A stretch of DNA of 64,000 nt from Sphingomonadales bacterium (GCA_016714795.1 JADKCA010000005.1:304141-368140); one strand, 5' to 3'. Counted from the stretch's first letter, positions 1 to 6,990 are shown. Program-made: numbers and translations. The notes: a model not told the origin generated them from the letters alone.

Positions 1-1
1 G

Positions 2-178
2 AAGATCGAAAAAGCGGGCAGTGCGGAACGCGTGTTCGAAGGCAATGCCAAGGCGTTGTCGAGCAATGACAACCTCACCTATCTGGTGCCCAACCTGATC
101 GAGGCGATGTTCACCGGCTTCCCCGGCAATTCGGGCGAGACGGTGAAAATCACGATCGCGCCGCCGAAGAAGAAATAG
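2..178 (+). CDS. C-terminal fragment of a probable DUF4136-type lipoprotein
   Basis: The window opens inside this gene; 58 residues and a TAG stop are visible, and the start lies upstream. The end reads LVPNLIEAMFTGFPGNSG followed by a lysine-rich tail. The pattern of a hydrophobic helix, then FPG-x-SG, then a short beta strand resembles the C-terminus of DUF4136 lipoproteins of sphingomonads. Such proteins are thought to sit in the cell envelope, and no reaction is known. The assignment rests on this short tail only, so the family name is tentative. Confidence 0.45.
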   Translation, partial: KIEKAGSAERVFEGNAKALSSNDNLTYLVPNLIEAMFTGFPGNSGETVKITIAPPKKK

Positions 179-599
179 GGATGAGCGCAGGAGGGCAGGG
201 CTAGCCTTGATCATGGTGCGGGGCCTTCCCCTGCCGCGCGCAGGAACATTCGTCCCCCGAGAATGTCTACGCCGCGATTTATTCAGGCTGGATAGTACCA
301 AATCTGAAGCGGGCGGATGAAAAGCCGCTTTGGCATGGCGTGAAGAGGGACAGCGCCCGCCAGACCCGGTTTGCGCGACGACGGTCGCTCCAACCAGACG
401 CGTATCATCCACATCCGGGAACGCACGACGGAACGGGCACGCCCATGTTCATCGTCGATCTTCGCAAGGCCACACGGCCGATGCGGCGCGACGTGACCAA
501 GCTCGATGCGGGCGCGAGGGCTGCCGTTCAACCAGCTTGCCGGAGAAAGAGGCACATTTGATTTTGCGGCAGGCAGCTGGGATGACATGAAAGAGGTGT
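179..599. other. Stretch without a convincing gene
   Basis: This stretch lies between the lipoprotein tail and a possible small ORF. Several overlapping short frames of 60-100 codons exist on both strands, but none has the usual codon pattern of this genome over its whole length and none matches a family I recognise. In related genomes a SPOR-domain gene often precedes nagZ; no trace of it is visible here. The region may hold a decayed gene or an assembly join. Confidence 0.4.
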
Positions 600-761
600 A
601 TGTGCATTGCCAACTGCTCGAAATGGAGCGCGTGGATGCCAGCGGGCTATCGCTATTCCTCGATCAATATCGGCTGCAATCAGCCGAAGAAGCTGATGCC
701 GTTTGTCGAGCATGTCATCGCGCTGGCGCAGCTCAAGCGTCGCGATCCGGCAACGCCGTAG
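600..761 (+). CDS. Possible small hypothetical protein (53 aa)
   Basis: A 53-residue frame with codon use typical of neighbouring genes (GC-rich third positions). It begins MCIANCSKW and contains GCNQPKKLMPFVEHVIAL. Three cysteines (residues 2, 6 and about 27) could be meaningful but match no motif I know. The ribosome binding site is weak, and the frame could be the 3' remnant of a longer broken gene. It ends 46 bp before nagZ. An overlapping longer frame starting at 506 looks less gene-like. Confidence 0.3.
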   Translation: MCIANCSKWSAWMPAGYRYSSINIGCNQPKKLMPFVEHVIALAQLKRRDPATP

Positions 762-807
762 ACCGGCCTCTACTGGGCAGGGCCGTGCCGGTCGCTAAAC
801 CCGCATC

Positions 808-1820
808 ATGAAACCCGTCATTTTCGGCCTGTCCGGCCATGCCCTCACGCCTGATGAAACCGCCTTCTTCAAGGAGGCGGACCCCGCTGGTTACATCCTG
901 TTCCGGCGCAACGTGGAAACGCGCGAACAGGTGCGGGCGCTGACGGATAGTTTGCGCAGCCTTGCAGGCCGCACTGACCTGCCAATCCTGATCGATCAGG
1001 AGGGTGGCCGCGTGCAGCGCATGACGGCACCCGAATGGCCCAAATTCCCGGCAGCGGGAGAGCCTTTCGGCATGCTCTATGCCAAGGCGCCCATGTCTGC
1101 CATCGAGGCGGCGCGCGTGAATGCAGAGGCGCTGGCACTGGGCTGGCGGAGGTAGGCATCACCGTCGATTGCCTGCCGGTGCTCGACGTGCGCCAGCCGG
1201 GTGCGAATGATATTGTCGGAGACCGCTCGTTCGGCAGCGATCCGGTGATGGTGGCTGCGCTTGGTCGTGCGACGCTCGACGGGCTGCGCGCCGGGGGTGT
1301 CGTCGGCGTGATGAAGCATATGCCGGGCCATGGCCGCTCCATGGTAGACAGCCATCTCGACCTGCCCCGCGTCACCGCCAGTGCGGAGGAATTGGAGGCG
1401 GATATTCTGCCCTTCCACAGGCTGGCCAGCGCCCCGATGGGGATGACCGCGCACATCATATATGAGGCGTGGGACAAGATGGATTGCGCTTCGCGCTCGC
1501 CCATCGTGATCGAACAGATTATCCGCCAGCGGATCGGCTTTGACGGATTTCTGATGTCTGATGATCTCGACATGAAGGCGCTTTCCGGCACGCCCGCTGA
1601 AAAGGCGTGTGCGGTGGTGGCGGCGGGCTGCGATGCCGCGCTCGATTGCTGGGCGCGGATGGGTGAGATGGTGGAAATGGCCAACGCGCTGCCGGATATG
1701 TCTGCCCGCTCGCGCGCACGGCTGGATGCCGCGATGGCGACTATTTCCCCGCCGAAATCTGTGGAGAAGATCGCCGCTCTCATCGACAAACGGGATGCCT
1801 TGTTGTCATATGCAGCGTGA
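808..1820 (+). CDS. nagZ: Beta-N-acetylhexosaminidase NagZ (one frameshift)
   Basis: NagZ is a cytoplasmic family 3 glycosidase that removes N-acetylglucosamine from anhydromuropeptides during peptidoglycan recycling. The first frame (808-1155) holds the N-terminal barrel strands, including LIDQEGGRVQR. The rest lies in the next frame from about 1140, with the catalytic-loop motif KHMPGHGRSMVDSH and the SDDLDM strand. One missing C near 1143 (GGC-CTG-GCG read as GGC-TGG-CGG) explains the break; restored, the protein has about 337 residues, the normal length. The stop overlaps the scpA start (TGATG), indicating co-translation. It is probably intact in the cell, with the break a sequencing error. 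Confidence 0.9.
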
Positions 1821-2584
1821 TGGACGCGGACCTCGCCTTTGATCTTCAAACCCTGCCAGCGGGCGATGACGACCAGTTGACGCTCGAACTGGGCAGCTGG
1901 GAAGGTCCGCTCGACCTGTTGCTGGCGCTCGCGCGCAACCAGAAGGTCGATTTGCGCGAAATCTCCATTCTTGCGCTGGTAGAGCAGTATCTCTCGTTCA
2001 TCGACAATGCCAAGGCACTGAAGCTGGAGATTGCTGCCGATTATCTGGTGATGGCGGCATGGCTGGCCTACCTCAAATCCTGCCTGTTGCTGCCGCGCGA
2101 GCCGCATGTGGAGCCTTCCCCTGAAGAACTCGCATTGCGCCTGCAATTGCGGCTGGAACGGCTGAATGCAATGCGCGAATCGGGCGCGCGGCTGATGGCG
2201 CGAGACCGGCTGGGCCGCGACGTGTTCGCACGCGGCGCGCCCGATGGCCTGCGGGTTGTGCGCAAGGCGAACTGGGATGTTTCGCTGTTTGATCTGATGC
2301 AGGCCTATGGCCAGATCAAGGCGCGCAGCCAGCCGGTTTTCCATATCGTCCACCGGCGACATGTGATGACGCTGGATGAGGCAATCGAGCGCGTTGCGCG
2401 GCTGGTCGGCTCGCTGGTCAGCTGGACGGAAATCAGGGCCTTCCTGCCCGAAACTGATGACCCCGTGTTCCGCAAGTCCGCACTGGCTTCGTCCTTCCTC
2501 GCCATGCTGGAACTGGCGCGACAGGGCCGGTTGGAACTGGATCAGGCAGAGGCGTTCGCGCCGCTGATGGTGCGCGCGGCATGA
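1820..2584 (+). CDS. scpA: Segregation and condensation protein ScpA
   Basis: ScpA is the kleisin that bridges the heads of SMC and carries ScpB in the bacterial condensin complex, which compacts and separates chromosomes. The N-terminal helix GSWEGPLDLLLALARNQ (about residues 26-42) is the family signature that contacts SMC. The C-terminal winged helix follows VSWTEIRAFLPE. Length is 254 residues, normal for alphaproteobacteria. The ATG at 1820 overlaps the nagZ stop; a GTG at 1817 is an alternative. The stop overlaps the scpB start (ATGA), so the two subunits are translated together. Confidence 0.95.
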   Translation: MDADLAFDLQTLPAGDDDQLTLELGSWEGPLDLLLALARNQKVDLREISILALVEQYLSFIDNAKALKLEIAADYLVMAAWLAYLKSCLLLPREPHVEPSPEELALRLQLRLERLNAMRESGARLMARDRLGRDVFARGAPDGLRVVRKANWDVSLFDLMQAYGQIKARSQPVFHIVHRRHVMTLDEAIERVARLVGSLVSWTEIRAFLPETDDPVFRKSALASSFLAMLELARQGRLELDQAEAFAPLMVRAA

Positions 2585-3204
2585 ATGATCCGGCGGAAGA
2601 TTTCGCCCGCGCGGTGGAGGCGACTCTGTTTGCCGCAGCCGAGCCGATGAGCCCGGCAGAGATTGCGGCCTATGCCGGGCCGGAGGGCGATGTGAAGGCC
2701 GCGCTGGCCAATTTGCAGGCGGATTATGCTGCACGCGGCGTCAATCTGGTGGAGCGGGGCGGAAAATGGCATTTCCAGACCGCGCCCGACCTCGCCCATA
2801 TCCTGCGACGCGAGCGGGAAGACAGCCGCAAACTCAGCCGCGCGGCAGTCGAGACGCTGGCGATCATTGCCTATCATGAACCCGTCAGCCGGGCCGAAAT
2901 CGAATCGGTGCGCGGGGTGCAGATCAGCAAAGGCACGCTGGATGTGTTGATGGAGGCGGGCTGGGTGCGGCCCGCCGGACGACGCGAGACGCCAGGGCGC
3001 CCGCTGACCTTCGCCACGACGCCCGCTTTCCTCGCCCATTTCGGGCTGGAGAGCCGACGCGACCTGCCGGGAATCGAGGATTTGAAGGCTGCCGGGCTAC
3101 TCGATCCGGTGGATCTGGCGTTCGATGCGTTGCAGGATGCGGCAGACGCGGAACTGGCGGATGAAGTGGAGGAAGAGGCCCCTTTTTCCCCTAGCGATGG
3201 TTGA
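2581..3204 (+). CDS. scpB: Segregation and condensation protein ScpB
   Basis: ScpB forms a dimer of winged helices that binds ScpA and regulates SMC ATPase cycling. The motif SRAAVETLAIIAYHEPVSR and the sequence IESVRGVQISKGTLDVLME are characteristic of the second winged helix. The protein has 207 residues with an acidic tail (DEVEEEAPF), slightly longer than minimal family members. It overlaps scpA by four bases. Its stop lies inside a TTGACA hexamer that may serve as the -35 box for rplU. Confidence 0.95.
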   Translation: MNDPAEDFARAVEATLFAAAEPMSPAEIAAYAGPEGDVKAALANLQADYAARGVNLVERGGKWHFQTAPDLAHILRREREDSRKLSRAAVETLAIIAYHEPVSRAEIESVRGVQISKGTLDVLMEAGWVRPAGRRETPGRPLTFATTPAFLAHFGLESRRDLPGIEDLKAAGLLDPVDLAFDALQDAADAELADEVEEEAPFSPSDG

Positions 3205-3229
3205 CAGAATCGCCCGCCCCCTGTAGCGG
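3201..3229 (+). promoter_or_regulatory. Candidate promoter for rplU-rpmA
   Basis: A perfect TTGACA at 3201-3206 is followed 17 bp later by TAGCGG at 3224-3229, about 85 bp upstream of the rplU start. The -10 is poor, but alphaproteobacterial promoters often have weak -10 boxes. The position between scpB and the ribosomal pair makes biological sense. This is prediction from spacing only. Confidence 0.4.
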
Positions 3230-3312
3230 GCAGCCTTCCGCGCGGAGGGTGATGCCTACCGGCGTTGCTCAATGCGCGGTTTTACGCCATTTTTGAAGAA
3301 GTGACCCAAGCC

Positions 3313-3678
3313 ATGTTCGCAATCGTGCGCACGGGCGGCAAGCAATACCGCGTTGCCGCCGGAGACAAGATCGCCGTCGAAAAGATCGCCGGTGAAGCAG
3401 GCGAAACCGTTTCGCTGACCGACGTTCTGCTCGCCGGTGAAGGCGCGGACGTGAAGGCTGGTGCCGGTATCACCGTCTCTGCCGAAATCGTCGCGCAGGC
3501 GAAGACGGACAAGGTGTTCGTGTTCAAGAAGAAGCGTCGGCACAATTATCGCCGTCGTGCGGGCCACCGCCAGAACGTCACGCTTCTGAAGATCACCGCC
3601 ATTGGTGGCGAAGCCAAGAAGGCCGCTCCCAAGAAGGCGAAAACCGAAGAGGCGGCTCCGGCTGCCGCTGCTGAATAA
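3313..3678 (+). CDS. rplU: 50S ribosomal protein L21
   Basis: L21 binds 23S rRNA near domain VI of the large subunit. The sequence MFAIVRTGGKQYRVAAGDKI and the basic stretch FKKKRRHNYRRRAGHRQ are diagnostic. The core is about 100 residues. An Ala/Lys-rich C-terminal extension (KKAAPKKAKTEEAAPAAAAE) brings it to 121 residues, a common feature in this bacterial group. The ATG at 3313 is chosen because homologues begin MFAIV. rpmA follows after 12 bp with a good ribosome site (AAGGAG). Confidence 0.97.
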   Translation: MFAIVRTGGKQYRVAAGDKIAVEKIAGEAGETVSLTDVLLAGEGADVKAGAGITVSAEIVAQAKTDKVFVFKKKRRHNYRRRAGHRQNVTLLKITAIGGEAKKAAPKKAKTEEAAPAAAAE

Positions 3679-3690
3679 GGAGTCTGCACA

Positions 3691-3960
3691 ATGGCACATA
3701 AAAAAGCAGGCGGTTCTTCCCGTAACGGTCGCGACTCAGCGGGTCGCCGCCTTGGTGTGAAGAAGTTCGGTGGTGAAACCGTGCTCGCGGGCAATATTCT
3801 CATCCGTCAGCGCGGCACGCGCGTGTGGCCGGGCGTGAACGTTGGCTGTGGCAAGGACCACACGCTGTTCGCAACGGCTGAAGGCCGCGTGCGCTTTCAT
3901 GATGGCAAGCAAGGCCGCAAATACGTGTCCGTGGACACGATGGCAGCCGCAGCCGAATAA
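3691..3960 (+). CDS. rpmA: 50S ribosomal protein L27
   Basis: L27 sits at the peptidyl-transferase centre, its N-terminal arm reaching the tRNA ends. The N-terminus MAHKKAGGSSRNGRDS and the block RLGVKKFGGETVLAGNILIRQRG are unmistakable. Length is 89 residues, normal. It is co-transcribed with rplU. A strong intrinsic terminator lies about 65 bp downstream of the stop. Confidence 0.98.
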   Translation: MAHKKAGGSSRNGRDSAGRRLGVKKFGGETVLAGNILIRQRGTRVWPGVNVGCGKDHTLFATAEGRVRFHDGKQGRKYVSVDTMAAAAE

Positions 3961-3999
3961 TCGGGCGCGCCGCACGGGCCGCCCAGCCGGGTGGCCCCT

Positions 4000-4020
4000 G
4001 ATCCGCATCAGATGCGGATC
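4000..4020. repeat. Near-perfect 21-bp palindrome
   Basis: Two 10-bp arms, GATCCGCATC (4000-4009) and GATGCGGATC (4011-4020), flank a single A. It lies between rpmA and the terminator. A shorter version with the same TCCGCAT/ATGCGGA arms occurs at 27266-27282 upstream of the TonB receptor. It may be a protein-binding site or a small dispersed repeat. Confidence 0.5.
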
Positions 4021-4025
4021 GTGAC

Positions 4026-4058
4026 AAGGGAGACGGGACCACCCCGGCCTCCCTTTTT
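4026..4058 (+). terminator. Intrinsic terminator after rpmA
   Basis: AAGGGAG (4026-4032) pairs with CTCCCTT (4049-4055), an inner CGGG/CCCG stem extends the hairpin, and TTTTT covers 4054-4058. A second arrangement pairs GGGAGAC (4028-4034) with GTCTCCC (4063-4069) before TTTTT at 4071-4075. Either would end the rplU-rpmA transcript. Confidence 0.75.
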
Positions 4059-4139
4059 CATTGTCTCCCGTTTTTCCGATCCGCGTCATGGCCGCGTCAC
4101 ACAGCGCAGCTATCGGACGCCCGACACTGGAGAGAGACG

Positions 4140-4721
4140 ATGTTTGCAGTGACTGACAGATTATTGTTGCGCCCCGGATGGGCCGAAGACGCGCCTGCGC
4201 TGACCCGTGCGATTGCGAACGAGAAGATTGCGCGCAATCTGGCGATGCTGCCCTGGCCCTATGGCGAGGATGATGCACGGGGCTTTATCGGCTTCATGTG
4301 GGGCGGCCATCCGGTGGAGTTCCTGATCACCCGGCGCGATACTGCCGAGATCATCGGCGGCATCGGCCTGCATGACGATCCGGATGAGCCCGGTGAACAG
4401 GAACTGGGATACTGGATTGCCGAGCCGCATTGGGGGCAGGGCTATGCCACGGAAGCTGGGCGCGCCGTGCTCGACATCGCCCGCGATACGCTGCGCCTGC
4501 CCAAGCTGCGCTCGGCCTGGTTTCATGACAATCCCGCCTCTGGCCGCGTTCTGGCCAAGCTGGGTTTCCGCCCGACCGGTCAGATCGTGCCGCGCCGCAG
4601 CGTGGGGCGCGGTGAATCCGTGCCTGCCGTGCTCGTGGCGCAGGCGCTGGCAGCAGAGGGGGATGCGCCGCTTCCGCCGATGCGATCATCCGCCCAGATG
4701 CAGATGCAACTGGCGGCGTAA
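4140..4721 (+). CDS. GNAT family N-acetyltransferase (RimJ/RimL-like)
   Basis: This is a predicted acetyl-CoA-dependent N-acetyltransferase of about 193 residues. N-terminal TDRLLLRPGWAEDAPAL is typical of the RimJ/RimL subgroup. The acetyl-CoA loop is ELGYWIAEPHWGQGYATEAGRA (about residues 97-118), and the C-terminal NPASGRVLAKLGFRPTG helix closes the fold. The substrate cannot be told: ribosomal proteins, small amines and antibiotics are all used in the family. The start is set by an ATG preceded by a purine-rich GGAGAGAGA. It converges on fdsD, with stop codons 8 bp apart. Confidence 0.88.
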   Translation: MFAVTDRLLLRPGWAEDAPALTRAIANEKIARNLAMLPWPYGEDDARGFIGFMWGGHPVEFLITRRDTAEIIGGIGLHDDPDEPGEQELGYWIAEPHWGQGYATEAGRAVLDIARDTLRLPKLRSAWFHDNPASGRVLAKLGFRPTGQIVPRRSVGRGESVPAVLVAQALAAEGDAPLPPMRSSAQMQMQLAA

Positions 4722-4728
4722 TCCCGCT

Positions 4729-4919
4729 CTAAAGGCCTGCAATGGCCGCCTTGGCCGTCGCACTGAGGCCCTGCACGTCCGCCTGACGGATCATCGCCTT
4801 CATGCGTGGGTCCCAGTAAAGGCGGATGTGCTCGGCGGTCGCCGCCGCAGGATCGGGCGCGTGGGCGAGGTTGGTGGCGATCTGGTTCGCCATCATCAGA
4901 GTTTTTCAAGGCTGGTCAT
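4729..4919 (-). CDS. fdsD: Formate dehydrogenase delta subunit (one frameshift)
   Basis: FdsD is a small accessory subunit of NAD-dependent molybdenum formate dehydrogenases, needed for assembly or stability. The main frame (4896 down to 4729) reads MANQIATNLAHAPDPAAA and then EHIRLYWDPRMKAMI, clear family signatures. The expected N-terminus MTSLEKL starts at 4919 in another frame and hits a TGA after seven codons. Restoring one base near 4897 joins them to a 63-residue protein. The ATG at 4919 overlaps the end of the upstream gene, as expected for the last gene of the operon. Confidence 0.8.
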
Positions 4920-5187
4920 CGTGCAGGGCTTTCGGAATCAGCAGGTCAAGCGCGTCATCGTCGCCCCCGTTTTTCAACAGACCATCCAGCGCCCAGGCAA
5001 AAGCCAGAATAAACATGCCGGCCAGCAGCCAGAGCGGATTTTCACCAGCCCGATCACAGCCTGGAATGGGCATGGCTTCGTCCATGCATCGCTGCTGGAT
5101 GTTCAGGGCACCGTAGCTGCTGGCGCACGACGCGGGGAGCGCCCCCAGCACCAGAATCCAGCTGATCGCCCGTGCCCGCCCCATCAC
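4906..5187 (-). CDS. Small membrane protein in the formate dehydrogenase operon
   Basis: A 93-residue protein whose start overlaps the fdsA stop by four bases (ATGA) and whose end overlaps fdsD, so it is translationally coupled on both sides. It has a signal-like or membrane N-terminus (ARAISWILVLGALPASCASS), four cysteines, and one clear transmembrane helix (LWLLAGMFILAFAWALDGLL, about residues 52-71). In better known fds operons the fdsC/fdhD sulfurtransferase sits here. This protein is not FdhD-like, and I do not recognise the family. The cysteine in SCASS could also be a lipobox, but the context LPASC fits poorly. Confidence 0.65.
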   Translation of the reverse strand: MMGRARAISWILVLGALPASCASSYGALNIQQRCMDEAMPIPGCDRAGENPLWLLAGMFILAFAWALDGLLKNGGDDDALDLLIPKALHDDQP

Positions 5188-5858
5188 TCCGCCGCCTCCG
5201 CATGGATGATCCGCCGCGCGCGCTCTGCCTGTTCCTTATAGTCCTCCTGCCAGTCGGTCGGGCCGTTGCTCGCGCTGATCTGCACGGCCGTCACCTTATA
5301 TTCGGGGCAGCTGGTGGCCCAGTCCGAATAATCGGTGGTGACGATATTGGCCTGCGTGTCGGGGTGGCAAGGCCCGGCCGGCGGGGGGGCGGGGGGGGGG
5401 CCGGGGGGGGGGCGGAGCCCGGGGGGGGGGGGGAGGGGGGGGGGGGGGGGGGGGCGCGGGGGCCGCCCCCCGCCGCGCCCGGCCCCCCCCGGGCCCGCCG
5501 GCCCCCCCCGGGCGGGGCCCCCGGGGGGGGGCGGGGGGGGGGGGGGGGGGGAGGGGGGCCGGGACGGGCCCGCGCGGCCCCCGGGGGGGCGGGGGGGGGG
5601 GGGGGGGGGGGGGGTGGTGCAGCTGGCGGGCGTGCCGCGCCGGCCATCAATCTCGACAAGGCACAGGCGGCACGAGCCGAAGCTTTCCAGGCTGTCTGTG
5701 GCGCAGAGCTTGGGGATGGAGGTGCCTTGCTCCGCCGCCGCTCGCAGCACGCTGGACCCTGCGGGCACGGTGACTTGGCGCCCGTCGATGGTGAGCGTCA
5801 TCTGCTCTTCCGAACGGCTTTCAGGCGTGCCGAAATCATCCTGCCGCTGATAGGTCAT
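5184..5858 (-). pseudogene. fdsA: Formate dehydrogenase alpha subunit, ends only (centre replaced by G/C tract)
   Basis: FdsA is the molybdopterin catalytic subunit that oxidises formate to CO2 and passes electrons through iron-sulfur clusters. Only the first ~83 residues (5858 to about 5610) are present, with the N-terminal [2Fe-2S] ferredoxin part ending SCRLCLVEIDGRRGTPASC. The last ~62 follow (from about 5373), with NIVTTDYSDWATSCPEYK and NGPTDWQEDY. The expected molybdenum domain, roughly 800 residues, is missing. Between the ends lies a low-complexity G/C tract that happens to stay open. Probably an assembly artefact rather than a real gene structure. Its ATG overlaps the mobA stop. Confidence 0.85.
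5376..5613. other. Low-complexity G/C tract, likely artefact
   Basis: About 235 bp consist almost wholly of G runs broken by C runs on the + strand, with only a handful of A or T bases. Neighbouring DNA on both sides is normal fdsA coding sequence. Runs of this kind resemble low-signal poly-G reads of two-colour sequencing, or a failed gap closure. It is not plausible coding sequence, although poly-Gly and poly-Pro frames run through it on both strands. Confidence 0.8.
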
Positions 5859-6391
5859 GCGGCCTCCAGTGATTTTTCGTAAGCGATCATATCATCGCGG
5901 GTGTTGAGATTATAGAGGGGGCCGGGGGCGGGCGCTTCTTGCGCATTGCATCGCACCAGCCAGGCGCGCACCGAACGGTCGGGCTGGCCGTCGAGCCAGG
6001 CGGCCAGTTCTCCGGCCAATTCAACCGGCCAATATCCGAACAGCCAATGGCCTTCGATGACTGAGGCGCCATCGCTTTCCGCCAGCACCGCGAGATCGGG
6101 CACAGGTAACGCATCGCATGCCGCACTCAGCACACCATCATAGCCGTTGGCCGCTGCGTGGGTGAGTGCGGCGAGCAGGCCCGCCAGCGGCCCTTCTCCG
6201 GCGTGAGCGCCGTCAGGGATCGCATCAAAATCGCGCCAGTCTCGGCCCACGATCAGCAGATGATCGGTGTTGTTGAACATCCCCATGATGACATGATCGA
6301 TCAGTGGCAGGCCATCGACAATGGCAACCGCCTTGTCTGAGCCAAAGCGTGTCGATTTGCCGCCTGCAAGGACTGCGCCCAGAAGCTTCAC
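5855..6391 (-). CDS. mobA: Molybdenum cofactor guanylyltransferase MobA
   Basis: MobA adds GMP from GTP to molybdopterin to make the bis-MGD cofactor used by formate dehydrogenases. The nucleotide-binding motif LLGAVLAGGKSTRFGSDKA lies at the N-terminus, with metal-binding SAACDALPVPDL in the middle and YNLNTRDDM near the end. Length is 178 residues. The GTG start at 6391 overlaps the fdsB stop (GTGA), and the stop overlaps the fdsA start (ATGA). Its place between fdsB and fdsA couples cofactor maturation to enzyme synthesis. Upstream in-frame codons to 6460 lie inside fdsB and are not used. Confidence 0.92.
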   Translation of the reverse strand: MKLLGAVLAGGKSTRFGSDKAVAIVDGLPLIDHVIMGMFNNTDHLLIVGRDWRDFDAIPDGAHAGEGPLAGLLAALTHAAANGYDGVLSAACDALPVPDLAVLAESDGASVIEGHWLFGYWPVELAGELAAWLDGQPDRSVRAWLVRCNAQEAPAPGPLYNLNTRDDMIAYEKSLEAA

Positions 6392-6654
6392 GCGAAATCC
6401 TCCGGCCAGTGCTTGATCGCGGAAAGGACCGGGTATGGCGTAAAGCCGCCCAGCGCGCAAAGCGAGCCATACTTCATCGTTTCGGCAAGGTCGGCGATGA
6501 GGGCCAACGATTCCGTTTGTGCTGAGCTTGTCGAAGCATTGTCCTTTTCTTCAACGCCGTCGCCAATCTCGTTCACCAGTTCGCCAAGCGTGATGCCGAA
6601 CGCGACTTCGAACAGTCCGCCGTGCCCCACATTGCCCGCCAATTGCACCGGCAT
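6388..6654 (-). pseudogene. fdsB: Formate dehydrogenase beta subunit, C-terminal pieces
   Basis: FdsB is the NuoF-like FMN and [4Fe-4S] subunit that reduces NAD. Here only 89 codons remain in frame: MPVQLAGNVGHGGLF and FGITLGELVNE (normally about two thirds along), joined directly to the very C-terminus LAETMKYGSLCALGG and FTPYPVLSAIKHWPEDF. The FMN/NAD N-terminal domain and the CxxCxxC iron-sulfur segment are missing. The joining stretch includes ASTSSA, encoded by the TTCGACAAGCTCAG repeat. At 6654 the sequence switches abruptly to fdsG. Either a decayed locus or a collapsed assembly. Confidence 0.8.
6520..6538. repeat. TTCGACAAGCTCAG-type repeat inside fdsB remnant
   Basis: The core CTGAGCTTGTCGAA lies at 6522-6535, extended to TGCTGAGCTTGTCGAAGCA. 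The same core occurs at 31926-31939, 33705-33718 and 33758-33771, otherwise intergenic. Here it is read in frame as ASTSSA within the FdsB fragment. Confidence 0.7.
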
Positions 6655-6928
6655 CCGCCACCAGCGCCTCCACCCCGCGCGCCTTGCCGGCTTCGGCGCG
6701 GCACAGCTTGAGCACGGGGCGCGGATCGGGTGCGGCCTTGAAGTCATGATAGAAGCTCACCACGCCATGCACTTCGGCACGCGTCAGGTTCAGTGTCTGG
6801 GCGATGGCGCGGATGGCCGCTTTGCTGACATGGCCAAAGCGGGCTTGCACATCATGCAGCAAGGGCAAAAGCGGCCCTTCGCGATCCGCATGGGCGGCAA
6901 TCAGATCGTCCAGGCCGACATCAGCCAT
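6655..6928 (-). pseudogene. fdsG: Formate dehydrogenase gamma subunit, N-terminal part
   Basis: FdsG is the NuoE-like [2Fe-2S] subunit. About 90 residues match the family: AAIRAIAQTLNLTRAEVHGVVSFYHDF and then PVLKLCRAEAGKARGVEAL. The usual C-x4-C of the cluster site is damaged, as residue 81 is Gly where Cys is expected after Cys76. After about residue 90 the frame leaves the family and runs to 6551 as nonsense, because the DNA jumps into fdsB at a short shared GATGCCG. The start at 6928 has a strong ribosome site (AGGAGG). First gene of the operon. Confidence 0.8.
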
Positions 6929-6948
6929 CCGCCCCTCCTGTGATTAAA

Positions 6949-6969
6949 ATTGTATGCAACACCTACAAT
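6949..6969. promoter_or_regulatory. Inverted repeat upstream of fdsG
   Basis: ATTGTA (6949-6954) and TACAAT (6964-6969) flank a 9-bp spacer, centred about 30 bp before the fdsG start and next to its ribosome site. The size and symmetry fit a dimeric regulator, for example of the LysR or GntR type, controlling the fds operon. No regulator gene for it lies adjacent. Confidence 0.45.
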
Positions 6970-6990
6970 CCAGCGCAAAGTGAAGGCGCG

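Noticed and set aside
869..2734. Long 621-codon antisense frame opposite nagZ and scpA
   Set aside because: It lies opposite clearly recognisable genes and arises from the high GC third-position bias; no family features.
5172..5882. Glycine- or proline-rich protein spanning the G/C tract
   Set aside because: The repeats come from the low-complexity tract, which looks artefactual, and the ends are out of frame or frame remnants of fdsA.
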